Source of the DNA: Pseudofabraea citricarpa
Lineage: Eukaryota; Ascomycota; Leotiomycetes; Helotiales; Dermateaceae
Length of the DNA stretch: 64,000 nucleotides
Direction: 5' to 3'
Assembly (NCBI GenBank): GCA_029641185.1
Contig: JAPWGK010000035.1
Location: 124,001 to 188,000 of the forward strand
Shown: one piece after another, positions 14,039 through 26,648 of the stretch
Layout of the letters: each line of letters opens with the position of its first letter
Numbering within the stretch: the stretch's first letter is position 1
The notes under the pieces: generated by a model
Database searches by the model: none
What the model saw: only the letters and a program-made list of their open reading frames with translations
Told to the model about the DNA's origin: nothing
Position numbers and translations under genes: made by a program

Positions 14039-15367
14039 TAGCCGCCAGCACCAGAGGGTACATCTCGTATTACTGAGACTGAAACAGTGATATCAAGTCG
14101 TCCTGTGGTTATGTGGAACCAGACGCTGATAGAGTTGTATCCTCTATTGCCGGCTTAGAGATACGCACTCTATTACACTTTCTATCCCACGGAGACTGCT
14201 CCGCCAGCCTGGTGGCATGTTAAGCCATGGCATAGCAAACCTCAGTGTTTTGTCGATTTGTTTGGAATCATGATGTTCTTCGAGTGTGAACATGATCTAG
14301 TCGGTCCTGACCTAGTAGATACACAAATTGCTTGCAGTTACAAGAGAACATGCCATAGTCTGCCAGAGAGTTGTTTTCTCTTTTGTGATAAGACAGACCC
14401 CTTTCGAGATTTAAGCGTTGCGGCTTCACGTCAGTTCCTGGGCCATAGTTCAAGATGCTTCACAGATGCTCACATGTCTCGAAACCTTTAGTTCTTCTTT
14501 GTTCCTAGTAGTCTGCAAGATCATGGTGGTTCATATCTCACGTTCAGGGCTTGAAGTTATTTGGCGTGGATGCCGGTTGCTCTTGCTGAAGTTGTGGTGT
14601 TTCCGTCACCACGCCTAGTTGCTCCTGCCTAAAGAACCAAACAACGAGGAAGCTCCTCGTCATGAAACCTCTCACTCCTCTTCTTCCCTCCACAAAATAT
14701 CATCACAACAGCATCAAAGCCTCATCTGGTCGTTGCTCAATTTTGACGTTCATTATCTGAATTTGCTGCACTGCAGCCACACAATAGATTGGCTTTGCAA
14801 GACACCTGTGCCCAATCCTCTGTGGTAAGCAAATTCCAACTACCCTTCGTTCCTCATAGCCTTAGGCAGTCCGGCACCAGCAAGAAAACACTTTTGGACA
14901 GAATCAATTACCCCCAACCTAATTGTGTGAGCGGGCAGAAAATACATGGAAGATTATCTTCTGCGTTTTTGCTAGTGCCAGCTCCATCAATTGGTATTTA
15001 CATGGCTATGGATGTGGCGAGAACCACTTCTTGAGTAACATTGTTGAGAGATGATGCTAATACAGATACCTATAGGGGGGGTTTCATAGTCCTGTGTAGT
15101 GGTTTAGGGCCGTCTGAGATAGAAGAACCTTGCAGGTTACAGCTCTGGTCAACACTCTTTCTCCAAAATAAAACGGTACTATACCTACCCTCCAACGAGC
15201 TCTGGAACACAACAGTGATCCAATCTCCGCATAATCATCCGCACCATCGAGGTTTCCCAATACTGCCCTGTTGTGGGCTACTAGAGAAGACGGGTGTCTA
15301 GAGAAGTGCTATCGGATTTGTCTGGGACGAGGGTTGTGGTATTTCCAAGAAGTGCTGTGTTCCTATC

Positions 15368-18300
15368 ATGGAGGCACCTAAAGAGCCGGATCGCCCGCGG
15401 CGATACTCACAAGATGAGCTCTTGAGTCTAAGGGAGTCATTTCACGTGGTTTATTGCCCGATCGAGAAAATTCACCAACCGTCTACACTTGGTAAGCGGA
15501 CAATACTCCTCGAGCCCTAGTCAACCACAAACAACCACACACAACTGACACACTATCCTCAGACATCATTCTCCGCGTACCCAAAGAAGCGTTTGAGAAG
15601 CCGCAGACCTTCTATTGCACAACAAAGGACTTAATTGAAGAGTACAAAAGACATCGCCAAGGAGCATCTGACTCCTCAGGTGGAGATCGTTCTACCGAGC
15701 AGAGCTTCGCAGAAGAGCAAATGCATCATCAGTTAGACCGAAACAACCAGCAAGTTCATTGGCTTCTCCGAGGACACGATCATACTGAGCGCATAGCACA
15801 ACCATATTCCGCACCCACAAACCTTGCTACCCAACAATCAGAGAATTTTCAGCGGTTTTATCGTGCGGTCGTCTCTCCTACTCACGTACGCGTCACGGCT
15901 GGAGGTCGCATCGTCCCAAACACCCGCACACCAGCACCTCCTGTCTTTGAGTGGAATGGAGATAAGTTTCTTTTTGAACCTCGTCAACAACATATAACTC
16001 CTGCATCCTCTCAACCAGATGGTGCTTGGACTCAAGCAACAAGCGATCTACCAAACCAACCTTTAGCAAACAACCTCTCACCAATTGGGAACTTTCTGCC
16101 AGGCTTTCAACCGATCTATAATCAACCCCGTTCACTAGTCCCAGCAATCATGGCTAACCAAAATACCAAGCCTTCACCTGTAAGACTCTCCTCACTCCCT
16201 TTTCCTTTTCTTTTCCCTTTCCCTTTCCTTTTCCCTTTCCCTTCCAATATCATGAATCCTTAGATCGAATCTATAGATCGAATCTACAAGCCTTACCTCT
16301 TGAGTCTTCCCTATACGATCTTGCGACTAGGATCGCACCACCAAACACCATGGTTAAAGTGGTTCGCTTCGATCTTGTTCGATCTTATATCCCCCTTGCA
16401 AAAACCCAACTAACAAACGATCTAGGAAGGACACAAATCCCCCTCGGGTAACAAGACATCCCCCCCAGCAAATCCTGAACCAGTCAAGCTATCTCCCCCT
16501 GCTCAATTCGACCAAACAAAGCCATTCTTGTACAATGGTCACTGGGTATTTCCTGTTCCTCCGGGATTTCAGCCTCCACCTAATGCCCAGGCTCTTCCAC
16601 TTTCAATGCTTGGAAATCCCAGAATGGCTCCCCAGGTTGCGCAACCTGTAGCTTTTCCAGTTCACAATCAACCGATTTACCCGGGCAATCCTTTAGGTAT
16701 CGTGACTGCTGGTCAACAACACCCTGTTATGCTAGCCAATGGCGCACATGGCACAGCTTCAGTAAGTTCATCTGTTCGTAATTGAGGTGTACTCGCTGAC
16801 TTAGCTGCAGACTTTCCAGTCTGCAGACGTTCATGTGGTACCGCAACCAAATGTTATGCACCCCATTCCTGTTTCTCAATTCACCAAGATGCAAATCCAA
16901 AGCACTCGTTCTCAGATCAAGCAAATTGATGACATCATGACAAACAACAGAGAAGCCTTTGATCTTGGCCACATGGATCTTACTCGACAGGCACTGCTCA
17001 AGGCAGTCGAACAGATGGAAATACTTCTATGTGAGCAGCTGAACAACCCGCAAGCCAAAGCCGAGGATTTCATTACGGTCGATCCAAGTTATGCGGTTAA
17101 GCCAATTCGTATGGAAAAGCCACTTCATAAGGAAGAATCAGTTTATCGAGTAGAATCACGTCGACAGGCAGAACTGATTTACAAGGCGGAACCGATTCAC
17201 AACGGAGAATCAGCTCATAGAAGACAGCTAGTTCAGGGCCACGAAGGAGAGAATTCCGGCAAATCAAGCGACGTTCCTCACTCTGAACCCAAGAGAAAGT
17301 CCCGATTGAGTGCTTCTGCTGCAATGGCACCACCATTCAAACCACGGCCACAGGCTCTAAGGATTTCTTCTACCCAACCCATCACGCAGGGCGAATTTTC
17401 GCGAAGACCCGAGGAGACAGTGGAACAGAGTGAGGCGCGTCTCTTAGCTGCAGCTACAACCGACTGGAACGAGACGAGAACTTCTTATGTAAAGCCAAAT
17501 AACTCACACGTAAGTTCTAATTGATAGTGTTTTGAGGACCAATAAGCTAACTTGTGTGCTTCCAGGGTCCTCCAACCATGCAAAAATCCCATACCATGCA
17601 TGTTACTGTAAGTTTTTTTCTTTTTCTTTCTAGTAACATGTTTTATGTAGCTGATCTCAATTACTAGCATCCTCGCCGAGCACGTGGCCATATCAACACA
17701 CACGATGGATATGTGAAGCGCGGTAATACATTCCATGGCCAATCTGAAGCTGTGTCTTCCATGGCCGAGTCGCTTGTTTTCCGACAAGGTGTTCCTTATC
17801 TTGTCGGCATCAATGACCACACATCTAATCAGTTAACATACCCTCGGGAGCTTACAGAGGAAGAACTCCGCGCTCGCCACCTTTATTGGGGCAAGGCTCC
17901 ACGTTCTGCTCAAAAAGGCCTACCAAAGTTTGATGGCAAAGACTTCTATCCTGCATCGCCTGTCAAAGAATATGTTCATCCAATTGGCGCGGAATCTCCA
18001 GTCAAGCCTCTTCACACTGGCAGAGTTCCCAAATTTGCTACGCTCTTCACGGACAACCCAGACTCTCCCTTTAAGTCACCAAGTACCCCAGCTGTGAGTG
18101 AACCTTATTTAAACTGCATGCTGTATGACTAACATTATATCTTTCCAGCCTGACCATAAGTCCATCAACGATACGTTGAGCCCAAGCCGTGGTGCTGGTT
18201 ATACATCTCCTCAGTCTCGTTCTTCAGGCTATATCAATAACGGTACTGGCTACAATGAAATGCTGAGAGACTTCTCCACTCCTGAAAACCGTACACACGG

Positions 18301-19150
18301 CAGCTTTACGCCAACTTTTCAAGGTGGACTTAAGGGTGAATTTAATCAGCTTTTCCCTGGAGATCCCCTGAAATTTGCCCATCCAGCCTCTCACGCTTAT
18401 GGAGCCAATATGAACCACGGTGATTTCACTGTTAGCAACACAACCAGAGCAGTAAGCATCGAAACAGATACTGCAAATAAGATGGCTAACTTGGTTCTAC
18501 AGAGAGATGATGACACGGAGAGTGTAGATTCGTGGGGACTACCCAAGCCAAAGGCAAACAAAGCTGTCAGCTACGGTACTGCTGGTAAAGAGCAGACGAG
18601 TACCGATATAGAGAGTGATACTTCGACGGTCGAGATCCATCTCACTCCACAACCTTTCAAGCAAACCTCGACCAAGACATTAACTGGCACATTCGAGGAG
18701 CGGGTCGCTGCTGTGAACAAGTAAGTTTTCATGACGAAGTTTCGAGACTTCTGACTAATAGATCATAGTCCCGAGCAGCAAAACAAATTCTTGCAAGACA
18801 TTCTGAACAACACAGCCAAGGCAGCCCCGCCATTGTCTGGTTCCATCTCGAACATGACAGCTCAAGGATATCTACCTCAATATCGTGGTTTTGCTGCTGC
18901 GTCTCTCGCTCCTGCTATGAATTACAGCCCAGCCGAACGTGGCTTCATGAAGGATATTGATAAGAACCTCAGCCCCATGGGAAGTTCGGGTTTCATGTCT
19001 GAGAATCGTCCCTTCAATGATTCTGCTCGTGCTGGCCCTAGTCCTATGACAGCTGAAGAATACATGCGCCTTGTGGCCTCAAGACCACACGAAGGAAACA
19101 GACTTATCGCTGATAAGGGCACTGGACCTGTTGCAGGCTCTGACTGGTAG
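15368..19150 (+). CDS. eIF4E-binding protein, 4E-T-like (putative translational repressor)
   Basis: Eight exons: 15368-15491, 15563-16179, 16426-16761, 16811-17509, 17566-17607, 17668-18093, 18149-18720 and 18769-19150. The frame closes across all junctions to give 1065 aa. Near the N-terminus, Y13-S-Q-D-E-L18-L19 is an exact YX4L-phi eIF4E-binding motif in the context RRYSQDELLSLRES, like the start of metazoan 4E-T. The rest is long, mostly disordered and rich in Pro, Gln, Ser and Asn, with short conserved islands (for example TEEELRARHLYWGKAPRSAQKGLPKFDGKDFYP). By analogy it would bind eIF4E in the cytoplasm and repress or store mRNAs in P-bodies. This is inference from the motif and layout; no catalytic domain is visible. 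Exon 5 is only 42 nt and intron 2 is unusually long (246 nt). Confidence 0.75.
16180..16425 (+). other. Long pyrimidine-rich intron with 13-bp duplication
   Basis: The second intron of the eIF4E-binding gene is 246 nt against about 45-70 nt for its neighbours. It holds a CCCTTTT-type pyrimidine tract (16197-16246), a perfect 13-bp tandem duplication TAGATCGAATCTA (16261-16286) and a CTAAC branch near the 3' end. Confidence 0.75.
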
Positions 19151-20225
19151 ATTTCCGAATGGGTAGAAAGATTGTTCGCCTGTCACGTCACCTGTCTTTT
19201 GCGAGAGAATGAATATTTAGCGACAATATTCACTTGCGCGCAAGCAACTCAAGAGCTTGCATTCTTTTCTTTACCATATCCAAATACCGATTCTAGAAGA
19301 TTGTTCGCAGGTGGCTGAAGCACCTTGTGGCCTGCTGATTGTTTTGCATGATCCCTTGTTACTGCCGACAAGTCCAATGATTTTCACTTGCTGGATCTGT
19401 GGAGGAGGGGTCTTCTCTTATGGCCGATTTCGATATACTTTGCTGGATCCTGGTCTTTTGGGCCTTTGATCTCTGCTACTCTTCCGTTCTACATCTGTTT
19501 TGTAAGATTATTTGATGCGTGCTATGGCATGCTTCTTTTCTCCCGAGGGAAGAATCTTCTACTCGATGGACACCTTACTATAGGTTGACTCAAGGATATG
19601 CCGCGTGGCAACTTGCTTTCTTTTCGTTTTCTGCCTTTTAATATGGACACGGGGGTTGTAATCAGACTGAGAAGACCGGCAGATAGTTATGAATAAAATG
19701 AAGATTTTCCCAAAATTGGGGTCTGAAGCTGGTGGTGACATGGATTGTGATTTGTTGGTCATTTCCCGTGGGTGGTTCCTTGCTCGTTATCGCCGACACC
19801 CCCTCTTCCTCGGCTTCATTATTATTCGGTGGAGGAAGAGGAGGAGGTTGGAGGATCATCAGAGGGAGGAGGCGGAAGAAGACAAGAGCGAGCTTCTAGT
19901 GCGCTTCTAGCCGGCTCATCCAAATTGGCCCATTTGGCTTTCCGGCTGGTTCAGGAGTCAGGGCTCGGGCTCAGGGGGAAGAGGCCGCTCAGCCACAGCG
20001 GATAGTAATTGGACGGCAATGGAATCAATGGGCGCAGATGAGGTCGTCGGGGATGCATGCGTGGGTTGCGACTTGCGAGAGAATTAATCAGATGCCGCTT
20101 CCTCTGGGCCCTTTTCTCCTTCTGGTGGGCGGAGGCGGCGGCGGCGATCGACTCGGCATGAATGATCGGTCGACGATTTTCTCCAGGGAGCTGAGGAGGA
20201 GGAGGAGTTGGGTGGGTATTTTTTT

Positions 20226-20237
20226 GGGGGGGGGGGG
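20226..20237 (+). repeat. 12-G homopolymer
   Basis: Uninterrupted run of 12 G after a T run and purine-rich sequence; also a likely sequencing-error spot. Confidence 0.85.
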
Positions 20238-20577
20238 AGGATTTTGGATTGGTAAGATTCACGAGAAGACTGCGGATAAATGAGGGGAAGAAAGAGGGAA
20301 GAGGGAGTAAGAGTGAGAGAGAGAGAGGGTATATGTGTATGTACATATGTGTCTGTATGAGTATGTGGATTGAAATGCATGGGATTGGATGGGCTTACGA
20401 TACTCAAGACTTTCTTTGATTTAACCAGAGAGAAGGAGGAGGAGATGGGAGGAAGAGTGGGGTTGGTGCTTTTCTTGGATGGTGATGATGATGATGCGAT
20501 ACGGTACGGTAAGAGAGCGATGAGGATTGGTGACCTGGTTTCAGTTGACTTGGTGTTGGCTATTGAAAGCTTCTTGC

Positions 20578-20680
20578 TTTTGGCTTTTGGCCTTTGGCTT
20601 TGGCGTTTTGGCTCTGGGCTTTGGGTTCTGGCTCCTGGCTCTCTCGCTCTCGCTCTGGCTCTGGCTCTGGCTCTGGCTTG
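20578..20680. repeat. Degenerate GGCTTT/GGCTCT hexanucleotide tract
   Basis: About 100 bp of short GGCTTT/GGCTCT/CGCTCT units, most regular (CTGGCT) at the end. It gives false RARARA/ALALAL open frames on both strands, which are not genes. Confidence 0.85.
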
Positions 20681-21000
20681 TCTCTCGGCCGTGTCAAGTT
20701 GCAATTGTCAACGCACCGGACTTTCCTTGGCGGTTGGCGGATGGCGGAGAAGAGGAAAAATGCGGGCCGGACTTTGCGTGGTTTGAGTGAGAGACAGACA
20801 GACAACTTGGTTTGGGATAGAATCACCGTCTGCCTTATTTGTGCCAATTGAGTTTGCATTCCCTCTTGCTGCACTGTAGAGTACTGTATCCCCTATCCAA
20901 CTCAAACCCCCTCCCTCCTTCCTTCCCCCTATCTCCCCCCCGTCAGCATTCCCGATCTCGTGTTCAGCGGGTTTTGTTTGTCATCGTGTTGTGTTATTCA

Positions 21001-21021
21001 GTTGCCAGTTGCCAGTTGCCA
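21001..21021. repeat. 7-bp tandem repeat (GTTGCCA)
   Basis: Three perfect adjoining copies of GTTGCCA in the kinase upstream region. Confidence 0.9.
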
Positions 21022-21407
21022 GCTGCTCTCAACGACTTGCCTTGCCTTGCTACGGTGACCTGAAAGCAGTAGCGGCGACAACTCTCCCAGTCTGGACACA
21101 CAACCTCCACTACCGCCAACCACAACCACCACGACCACCGCCTTCTCCTCCTCGTCCACTACTACTACCACTACCACTACTACACTCCAGACTCTTCTCT
21201 TCTCTTATCTTCCCATCCCATCCCGTACACCCCCAATCTCCCTCCTTCCCCAAACAACCATCCATCCATCCATCATTCTGTCACCATCCTCGTGTCCTGC
21301 CCTGCTACCTGCTACCTACTGCTACTCTGCCCGCTCATCTCAGCAGCCTCACTCTCTCGCCCCCTCTCTCCCCTCCTCCTCGTCCTCCACCGCCTCCTCG
21401 TCCAGTA

Positions 21408-21485
21408 ATGGCTCAGTAACAGCAGATGCCTTGTCGTCGTCGTCTGCGCCACTTTTCCGAAACTGCAAGGGTCACCGACAACTGA
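21408..21485 (+). promoter_or_regulatory. Two upstream ORFs in the kinase leader
   Basis: A four-codon frame (Met-Ala-Gln-stop, 21408-21419) is followed by a 19-codon frame with its stop at 21483-21485. Both end before the main ATG at 21670. If the transcript starts upstream of 21400, they could lower translation of the kinase. Confidence 0.45.
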
Positions 21486-21669
21486 TTAGCAACAATCTGA
21501 GCACGGTCCAACATCGTCAACCTGCACCTGGAAACCTGGACTCCACGGCACCGCTTCGTTCACTTGAACATACAAACAAACCACCTCCATCAACACCTCC
21601 GCCCAGACCTCCCCCGTCCCTCATCAGCGCCGAGTAGACAGCTCTCGAACAAGCTGTCAGTCAGCCTAG

Positions 21670-23742
21670 ATGACGGCGACCGTCTTCTCTTCCTCGCCGA
21701 CGTCGTCTCCCAACGAAAAGCGGAACTTCTCCGGAATGTCGCTGTCCTCCAGCAAGCATTCCAATGGCAACAGTCATTTCCCTCAGAAGTTGAAGAACTT
21801 CTTTCGGATAAGTAGCAGTGGTAGCAATGGCGATAAACACGACGGATCCCTCAAGGCGGAGGGCAAGAGTTCCTTTCGCCAGTCCAAATTCTTCCCCGGC
21901 GTCAATCGAAATCGATCCCAGACCGTGGCGAGCGAAGGCAATCCCTTAGATGATGGTGTCAGTCCAACTGCCCATGCGAACCCTTACTTTGCACACCAGG
22001 GACCTCCTGCGTTACGACATCACAATGAAGGTTCTGTCCCTCCGAGTCCGCCTGACACGCCCACTTTCAAAGTTGACGGAGTCTCAGGTGCCAATGATCA
22101 GGCCACAACCGCGGGAAAAGAAGAGTTAGCAAGAAAGCTGAGGAGGGTTGCGAGTGCTCCGAACGCACAGGGTTTGTTCTCCAAATCAAAGGGTAGTGGT
22201 GAGAGACCGGCAACGGCAGAACTGGGCAAGGAACCTCTGGCCCATAACGCGAGCACCAGCATGTTGGCTTTGGTAGATTCGAAAAACAACAATGGCTCGT
22301 CGCTCGGCGTGCCAACCACAGACGGGCTAGGAGCCTTGCAACCACCCAATTTACGAAACGCAGTCGCATTCAGAAGGACGTACAGTTCAAATTCCATAAA
22401 AGTGCGCAATGTCGAGGTTGGACCTGGTAGTTTCGACAAGATCAAGTTGATTGGTAAGGGTGATGTAGGGAAGGTTTATCTGGTGCGGGAGAAGAAGAGT
22501 AGCAGACTCTATGCCATGAAGGGTATGTGATCTTGGCATACGAGGATGGCGTAAGCTAATCTTGAACAGTATTGAGTAAGAAGGAAATGATCAAGCGGAA
22601 CAAGATTAAGAGAGCACTGGCAGAGCAGGAGATTCTAGCAACCAGCAACCACCCGTTCATTGTCACGCTATACCACTCATTTCAATCCGAAGATCACCTC
22701 TACTTATGTATGGAATACTGCAGCGGTGGAGAGTTTTTTAGAGCTTTACAGACTCGACCTGGAAAATGCATCCCGGAAGACGATGCAAGATTCTATGCAG
22801 CTGAAGTTACGGCTGCTCTGGAGTATCTTCATCTTATGGGATTCATTTATAGAGATCTCAAACCGGAGAGTATGTTTTGCACCTTTCGTATATGCTTCAC
22901 TGTTAACATGGTCTAGATATCCTACTTCACCAATCTGGACATATCATGTTGTCAGACTTTGATCTTTCCAAACAATCCGATCCCGGTGGAAAGCCAACCA
23001 TGATTCTAGGCCGCAATGGTACGAATACCAACTCACTACCAACGATCGATACGAAATCGTGCATAGCGAATTTCCGGACGAATTCTTTCGTTGGCACTGA
23101 AGAGTATATCGCGCCTGAGGTCATTAAAGGTTGCGGTCATACAAGTGCTGTGGATTGGTGGACCCTTGGAATATTGGTATATGAGATGTTATTCGGCACA
23201 ACACCTTTCAAAGGCAAGAATCGAAACGCTACATTTGCCAATATTTTGAGGGACGATGTACCTTTCCCAGATAATTCCAGTTCACCACAGGTTTCCAAGT
23301 CAGTTCATGCAATCCTATTCAAGAGATGGTTACTAACATTTCTAGTCTTTGTAAATCGCTGGTACGAAAATTACTTATCAAAGATGAGAATCGCCGACTC
23401 GGAGCTCGAGCTGGTGCCTCGGATGTTAAAGGTCACCCATTCTTCCGTACCACACAATGGGCTTTGATTCGTCACATGAAACCTCCTATGATTCCACACC
23501 AGGGACGTGGTATCGATACGGTCAACTTCAGAAATGTCAAGGAAAGTGAAAGTGTGGATATTAGTGGGACGAGAGGTATGATGGCTCTTCCAAAGGGCGT
23601 ACCTCTGGATTCTGGATTAGCGACTCCTGGTGCGGAAATAGTAGTTGATCCTTTTGAGGAATTCAACTCGGTCACCCTACACCACGATGGTGATGAGCAT
23701 CAACATGAAGATCAGCACAATGGACGCTATGATGGCCGGTGA
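21670..23742 (+). CDS. nrc-2: AGC-family serine/threonine kinase, NRC-2/FPK1/KIN82 type (flippase kinase)
   Basis: Four exons (21670-22522, 22570-22869, 22917-23298, 23346-23742) give 643 aa. An in-frame stop directly precedes the ATG, fixing the start. Residues 1-250 are Ser/Pro-rich and probably disordered. The kinase domain has the Gly loop GKGDVGKV (262-269), catalytic Lys284 (YAMK), YRDLKPEN (Asp380), DFD at 398-400 in place of DFG, and the activation segment [16 protein letters not shown]-terminal FEEF hydrophobic motif closes the AGC tail. The DFD, the insert before the activation loop and the overall layout match Neurospora NRC-2 and yeast Fpk1/Fpk2, relatives of plant phototropin kinases. 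These phosphorylate plasma-membrane phospholipid flippases; nrc-2 mutants misregulate conidiation. The kinase domain is complete. Confidence 0.92.
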
Positions 23743-24395
23743 TAGTTGGGGTGGAAGACAGAAAAAGAACATCAATGTTTCTGTTCTTCAATCTTTGGTC
23801 TTGGGGTTATGGGTGATGGCGAAGTAAACACAGGAACCAGACCAGAGCGTCCTATTTTTCTTTCCCTCTTTCTGCATCATCAAATGGATTAAGGTTTCGT
23901 TCGGTGTTACTTTGTTTTCCTTTTTTTTCTCCGGGGTTCGTTGAGCATTTTGTAGCATTTTCACAAACGGTCGGGTAAAGGTTAGCTAGTTTGGCGCGAG
24001 AAAGTGATAAGGAGAGAGAAAGAGGGGAAGGGGCGGATGATACAGGGAGTCAGCGAAGGAAGAAGAGAATTAAGAAATCGGAGAGAGAAAGGAAGCAAGG
24101 AAGAAGGGAGGAAAGAAATCATGTACGTTTTTTTGTGGGGGTCGAAAAATCAGAAATCAGATACTACGAGTTGATTTTTGTCTTGTTCTGGTTTGAGTGT
24201 GTATGTGTGTGTATGTGAATTATCATGAACATGCTTGTGCTTCGTCTTTGAGACTTGCTGTTATGTTTGACGCCGTCTTAGTTACTTCTTTGCCACCGAG
24301 TAAGGAGAAGAGCTGCTGCCCGTGACGTACTTTTGTTCTATATCGTATCGTCTAGGGAAAGAAGACAAGCGGGACTCGTTGAAGCGCGTAATCTT

Positions 24396-24422
24396 TTCTT
24401 CTTCTTCTTCTTCTTCTTCTTC
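24396..24422 (+). repeat. (TTC)9 microsatellite
   Basis: Nine perfect TTC units. Confidence 0.95.
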
Positions 24423-24760
24423 ACATATTATACGTTTGATCGAGCTTGGAAAAACTGTAATCACAGAGAGCTATATCCGGAGATATAGGGAGGGGAGGAG
24501 GGGGTGATTTTATTCTATGATAGATAATATAGTACGATACAGGATAAATTGGACTACCAGAAGAAGCCTGGAGGGGATTAAAGTGGTATGTTAGTAGATG
24601 CGAAGCGAGCAGAAAAAAGAAAAACCAACTCAGGATTTTTACCGTGAACCTTCTGCTGTCTGTCGTTCATCTTCCTGTTGTCAGTGCCGCACCGCGGTCC
24701 ACGGCTATAGGTAGGCACGCACGCACGCGTAAATGATATCCCGTAAGGCTCTTGCGTTGG

Positions 24761-24796
24761 TGGAGGTGGAGTTGGAGGTGGAGTTGGAGGTGAAGT
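24761..24796. repeat. 12-bp tandem repeat (TGGAGGTGGAGT)
   Basis: Two perfect and one one-change copy of a 12-bp unit. Confidence 0.9.
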
Positions 24797-26648
24797 GGAA
24801 CATGACGTTATAGCGTGCTGGCGTGCTGTTGCTCGCGCTTTTGGGAGGGATAGCTTCTCTTCCCCCCGTAACTTATTGTGCTGGGTAGCTTGGAGCTCTT
24901 GTTTCTCTGCGGGTTTATCCCCCTTACATGTCTGTCTACCTCTGCTTGGCTTATTTTGTTTTGTCTTATCTTGTTGGAGGAGGAGGGGGAGGGGGGCATA
25001 CAGGTCTCTCCTCGTGTCAACAAGGATTGAGAGGATGATATGCTAACATATCTAGAAATACGCAAGTAGAAAGCAAAAGGGTCTTTTTCGTCCAACCCTT
25101 TATTTAGCTCATGATCTGGTTTGAGATCTTTACGGGAGGAGAGGAAGGATCAGGGAGGTAGAGCTTACCGTGGAGGATATGTCTCTCATCTTCCTGATTC
25201 TCATAACATATCTTCCTCTCCCTTTGTAAGGAGGGAAGAAGTAAGGTGATAAGAATAAAGCAAAGACACTACCAAAGAAAACCCTTCCCAATCCCCAACC
25301 GGCACAGAGGAGAGAGGAGAAGGAAGCCACCCAAGAAGAGCAAAGCAAGAACACGCGAGAGGTATAGAAAACCATCTCTATCCCGTCGGAGACAATGAAA
25401 AGGAGAAGTCAAAACTCAAGTACTCTAGCTGTACTGATACCTAAATCATAAATTCACAATTAGCCAACATGATCAACTAACCAGAGTATATCCCAATCCA
25501 ATTTTCATCAACACCTCTCTCTCTCTCACACGCCCCTCAGCCGCGTAGCGCAACCGGGGGTTTGGGGGCTGGCCCCCAAGAGAGGAAAGAGGAAGGAGGA
25601 AGGAGGAAGATGGAAGATGGAAGAGAGACACTACCTGCTCTCGCTCGTACTTCTTATCCTTCACGTACCATCTCGATTCCCGAAAGCCCCTCCCAAAAAG
25701 GGGACAAGAACGGAATATAATGTAATACGACACGATAGAAACATAGTACAGCAGATAAAACCAAATATCCAAAACCAAACCCAAATCTCAATCCATGTAT
25801 GTATGTATGTATGCATGCATACTAGAGGAGCGAAAGATAAAGGAAGACAAGAAGAAGAAGAAGAAGAAGCCCAAGAAGGATGGATGGCGGAGGAAAGAAG
25901 AAGAAGAAGAACGAATACCTACGTACCTACGTACCTAAGGTAGGCAAACACCATCATGTAAACAACTAACATCAAAATCAACATCAACGTCAATAAGAAC
26001 GTCAAGAACGTCAAGAATTCAATGATAGCATCAGCAATCCGCAGCGATCAAATCTCAAGAGCAGCAAGTAAGCAGCAAGTAGTTCTAGTTCCAAGAAAGA
26101 ATAAATAACTTCAAGCTACCTACCTATATATAAATATAAATATAAATATATAAAAACACAAACAAAAAAACAACATCTACCCCAAACCAAACCAAACCAG
26201 CCAACGACCTAACGAACAACCGAACAACCCAATTGGAAAATCTCGACGACGCGAAGACTCTCTCCCAAGAAGCAAGAAGCAAGAACGACGAGAAAACAAA
26301 ACAAAAAACGCCCAATCCCTATAGACTAAAAGGTACCTACCAAACTAACTACAGACGAAAAGACAAGAACGAGAACAGACAGACAGGCAAGAAAACAGAA
26401 AGAGGCGGTAGTGAGAGAGTATAAGATATAACGATTAAATGAAACATTTGCATGTCCTGGACGCAACAGAGGCAAGCTAGGTACACGTACGTACGAGCGG
26501 GGTACTTTCAAGGGAAAAAAGAACACAAAAAGAAAAAAAGAACCGACTGGCTAAATATCGAAAAAAAAAAGACAACCAACCCCCTTTCCCATACATATCA
26601 TTTCCTCCACAACCCGCTTTTTACCCATTGTTTCATTTCATTCCCGTT

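Larger units (their letters stand above)
12450..15367. other. Intergenic, no gene seen
   Basis: About 2.9 kb without a supportable gene. It contains a GCAAGT array at 13431-13454 and a CATGCGATA array at 14012-14038. The last few hundred bases probably hold the promoter and leader of the gene starting at 15368. Confidence 0.5.
19151..21669. other. Intergenic and long CT-rich leader of the NRC-2-like kinase
   Basis: About 2.5 kb with no supportable gene. It contains a 12-G run (20226-20237), a GGCTCT-type array (20578-20680), a GTTGCCA array (21001-21021), then strongly CT/CCA-rich sequence up to about 21400, typical of a fungal promoter or leader. Two short upstream frames (21408-21419 and 21426-21485) precede the kinase ATG. 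Confidence 0.55.
23743..26648. other. Convergent intergenic region between kinase and DENN genes
   Basis: About 2.9 kb between the 3' ends of the kinase (+) and DENN (-) genes, with no supportable gene. It contains (TTC)9 at 24396-24422, a 12-bp array at 24761-24796, GTAT runs near 25798-25815, GAA repeats at 25851-25869, ACGTACCT repeats near 25921-25938 and an AT-rich ATATAAAT tract at 26125-26155. A large part may be long 3' UTRs. Confidence 0.5.

Noticed and set aside
20084..20704. Open frames with RARARA or ALALAL repeats on both strands
   Set aside because: They are translations of a GGCTCT simple repeat; no start context, splice signals or domains.
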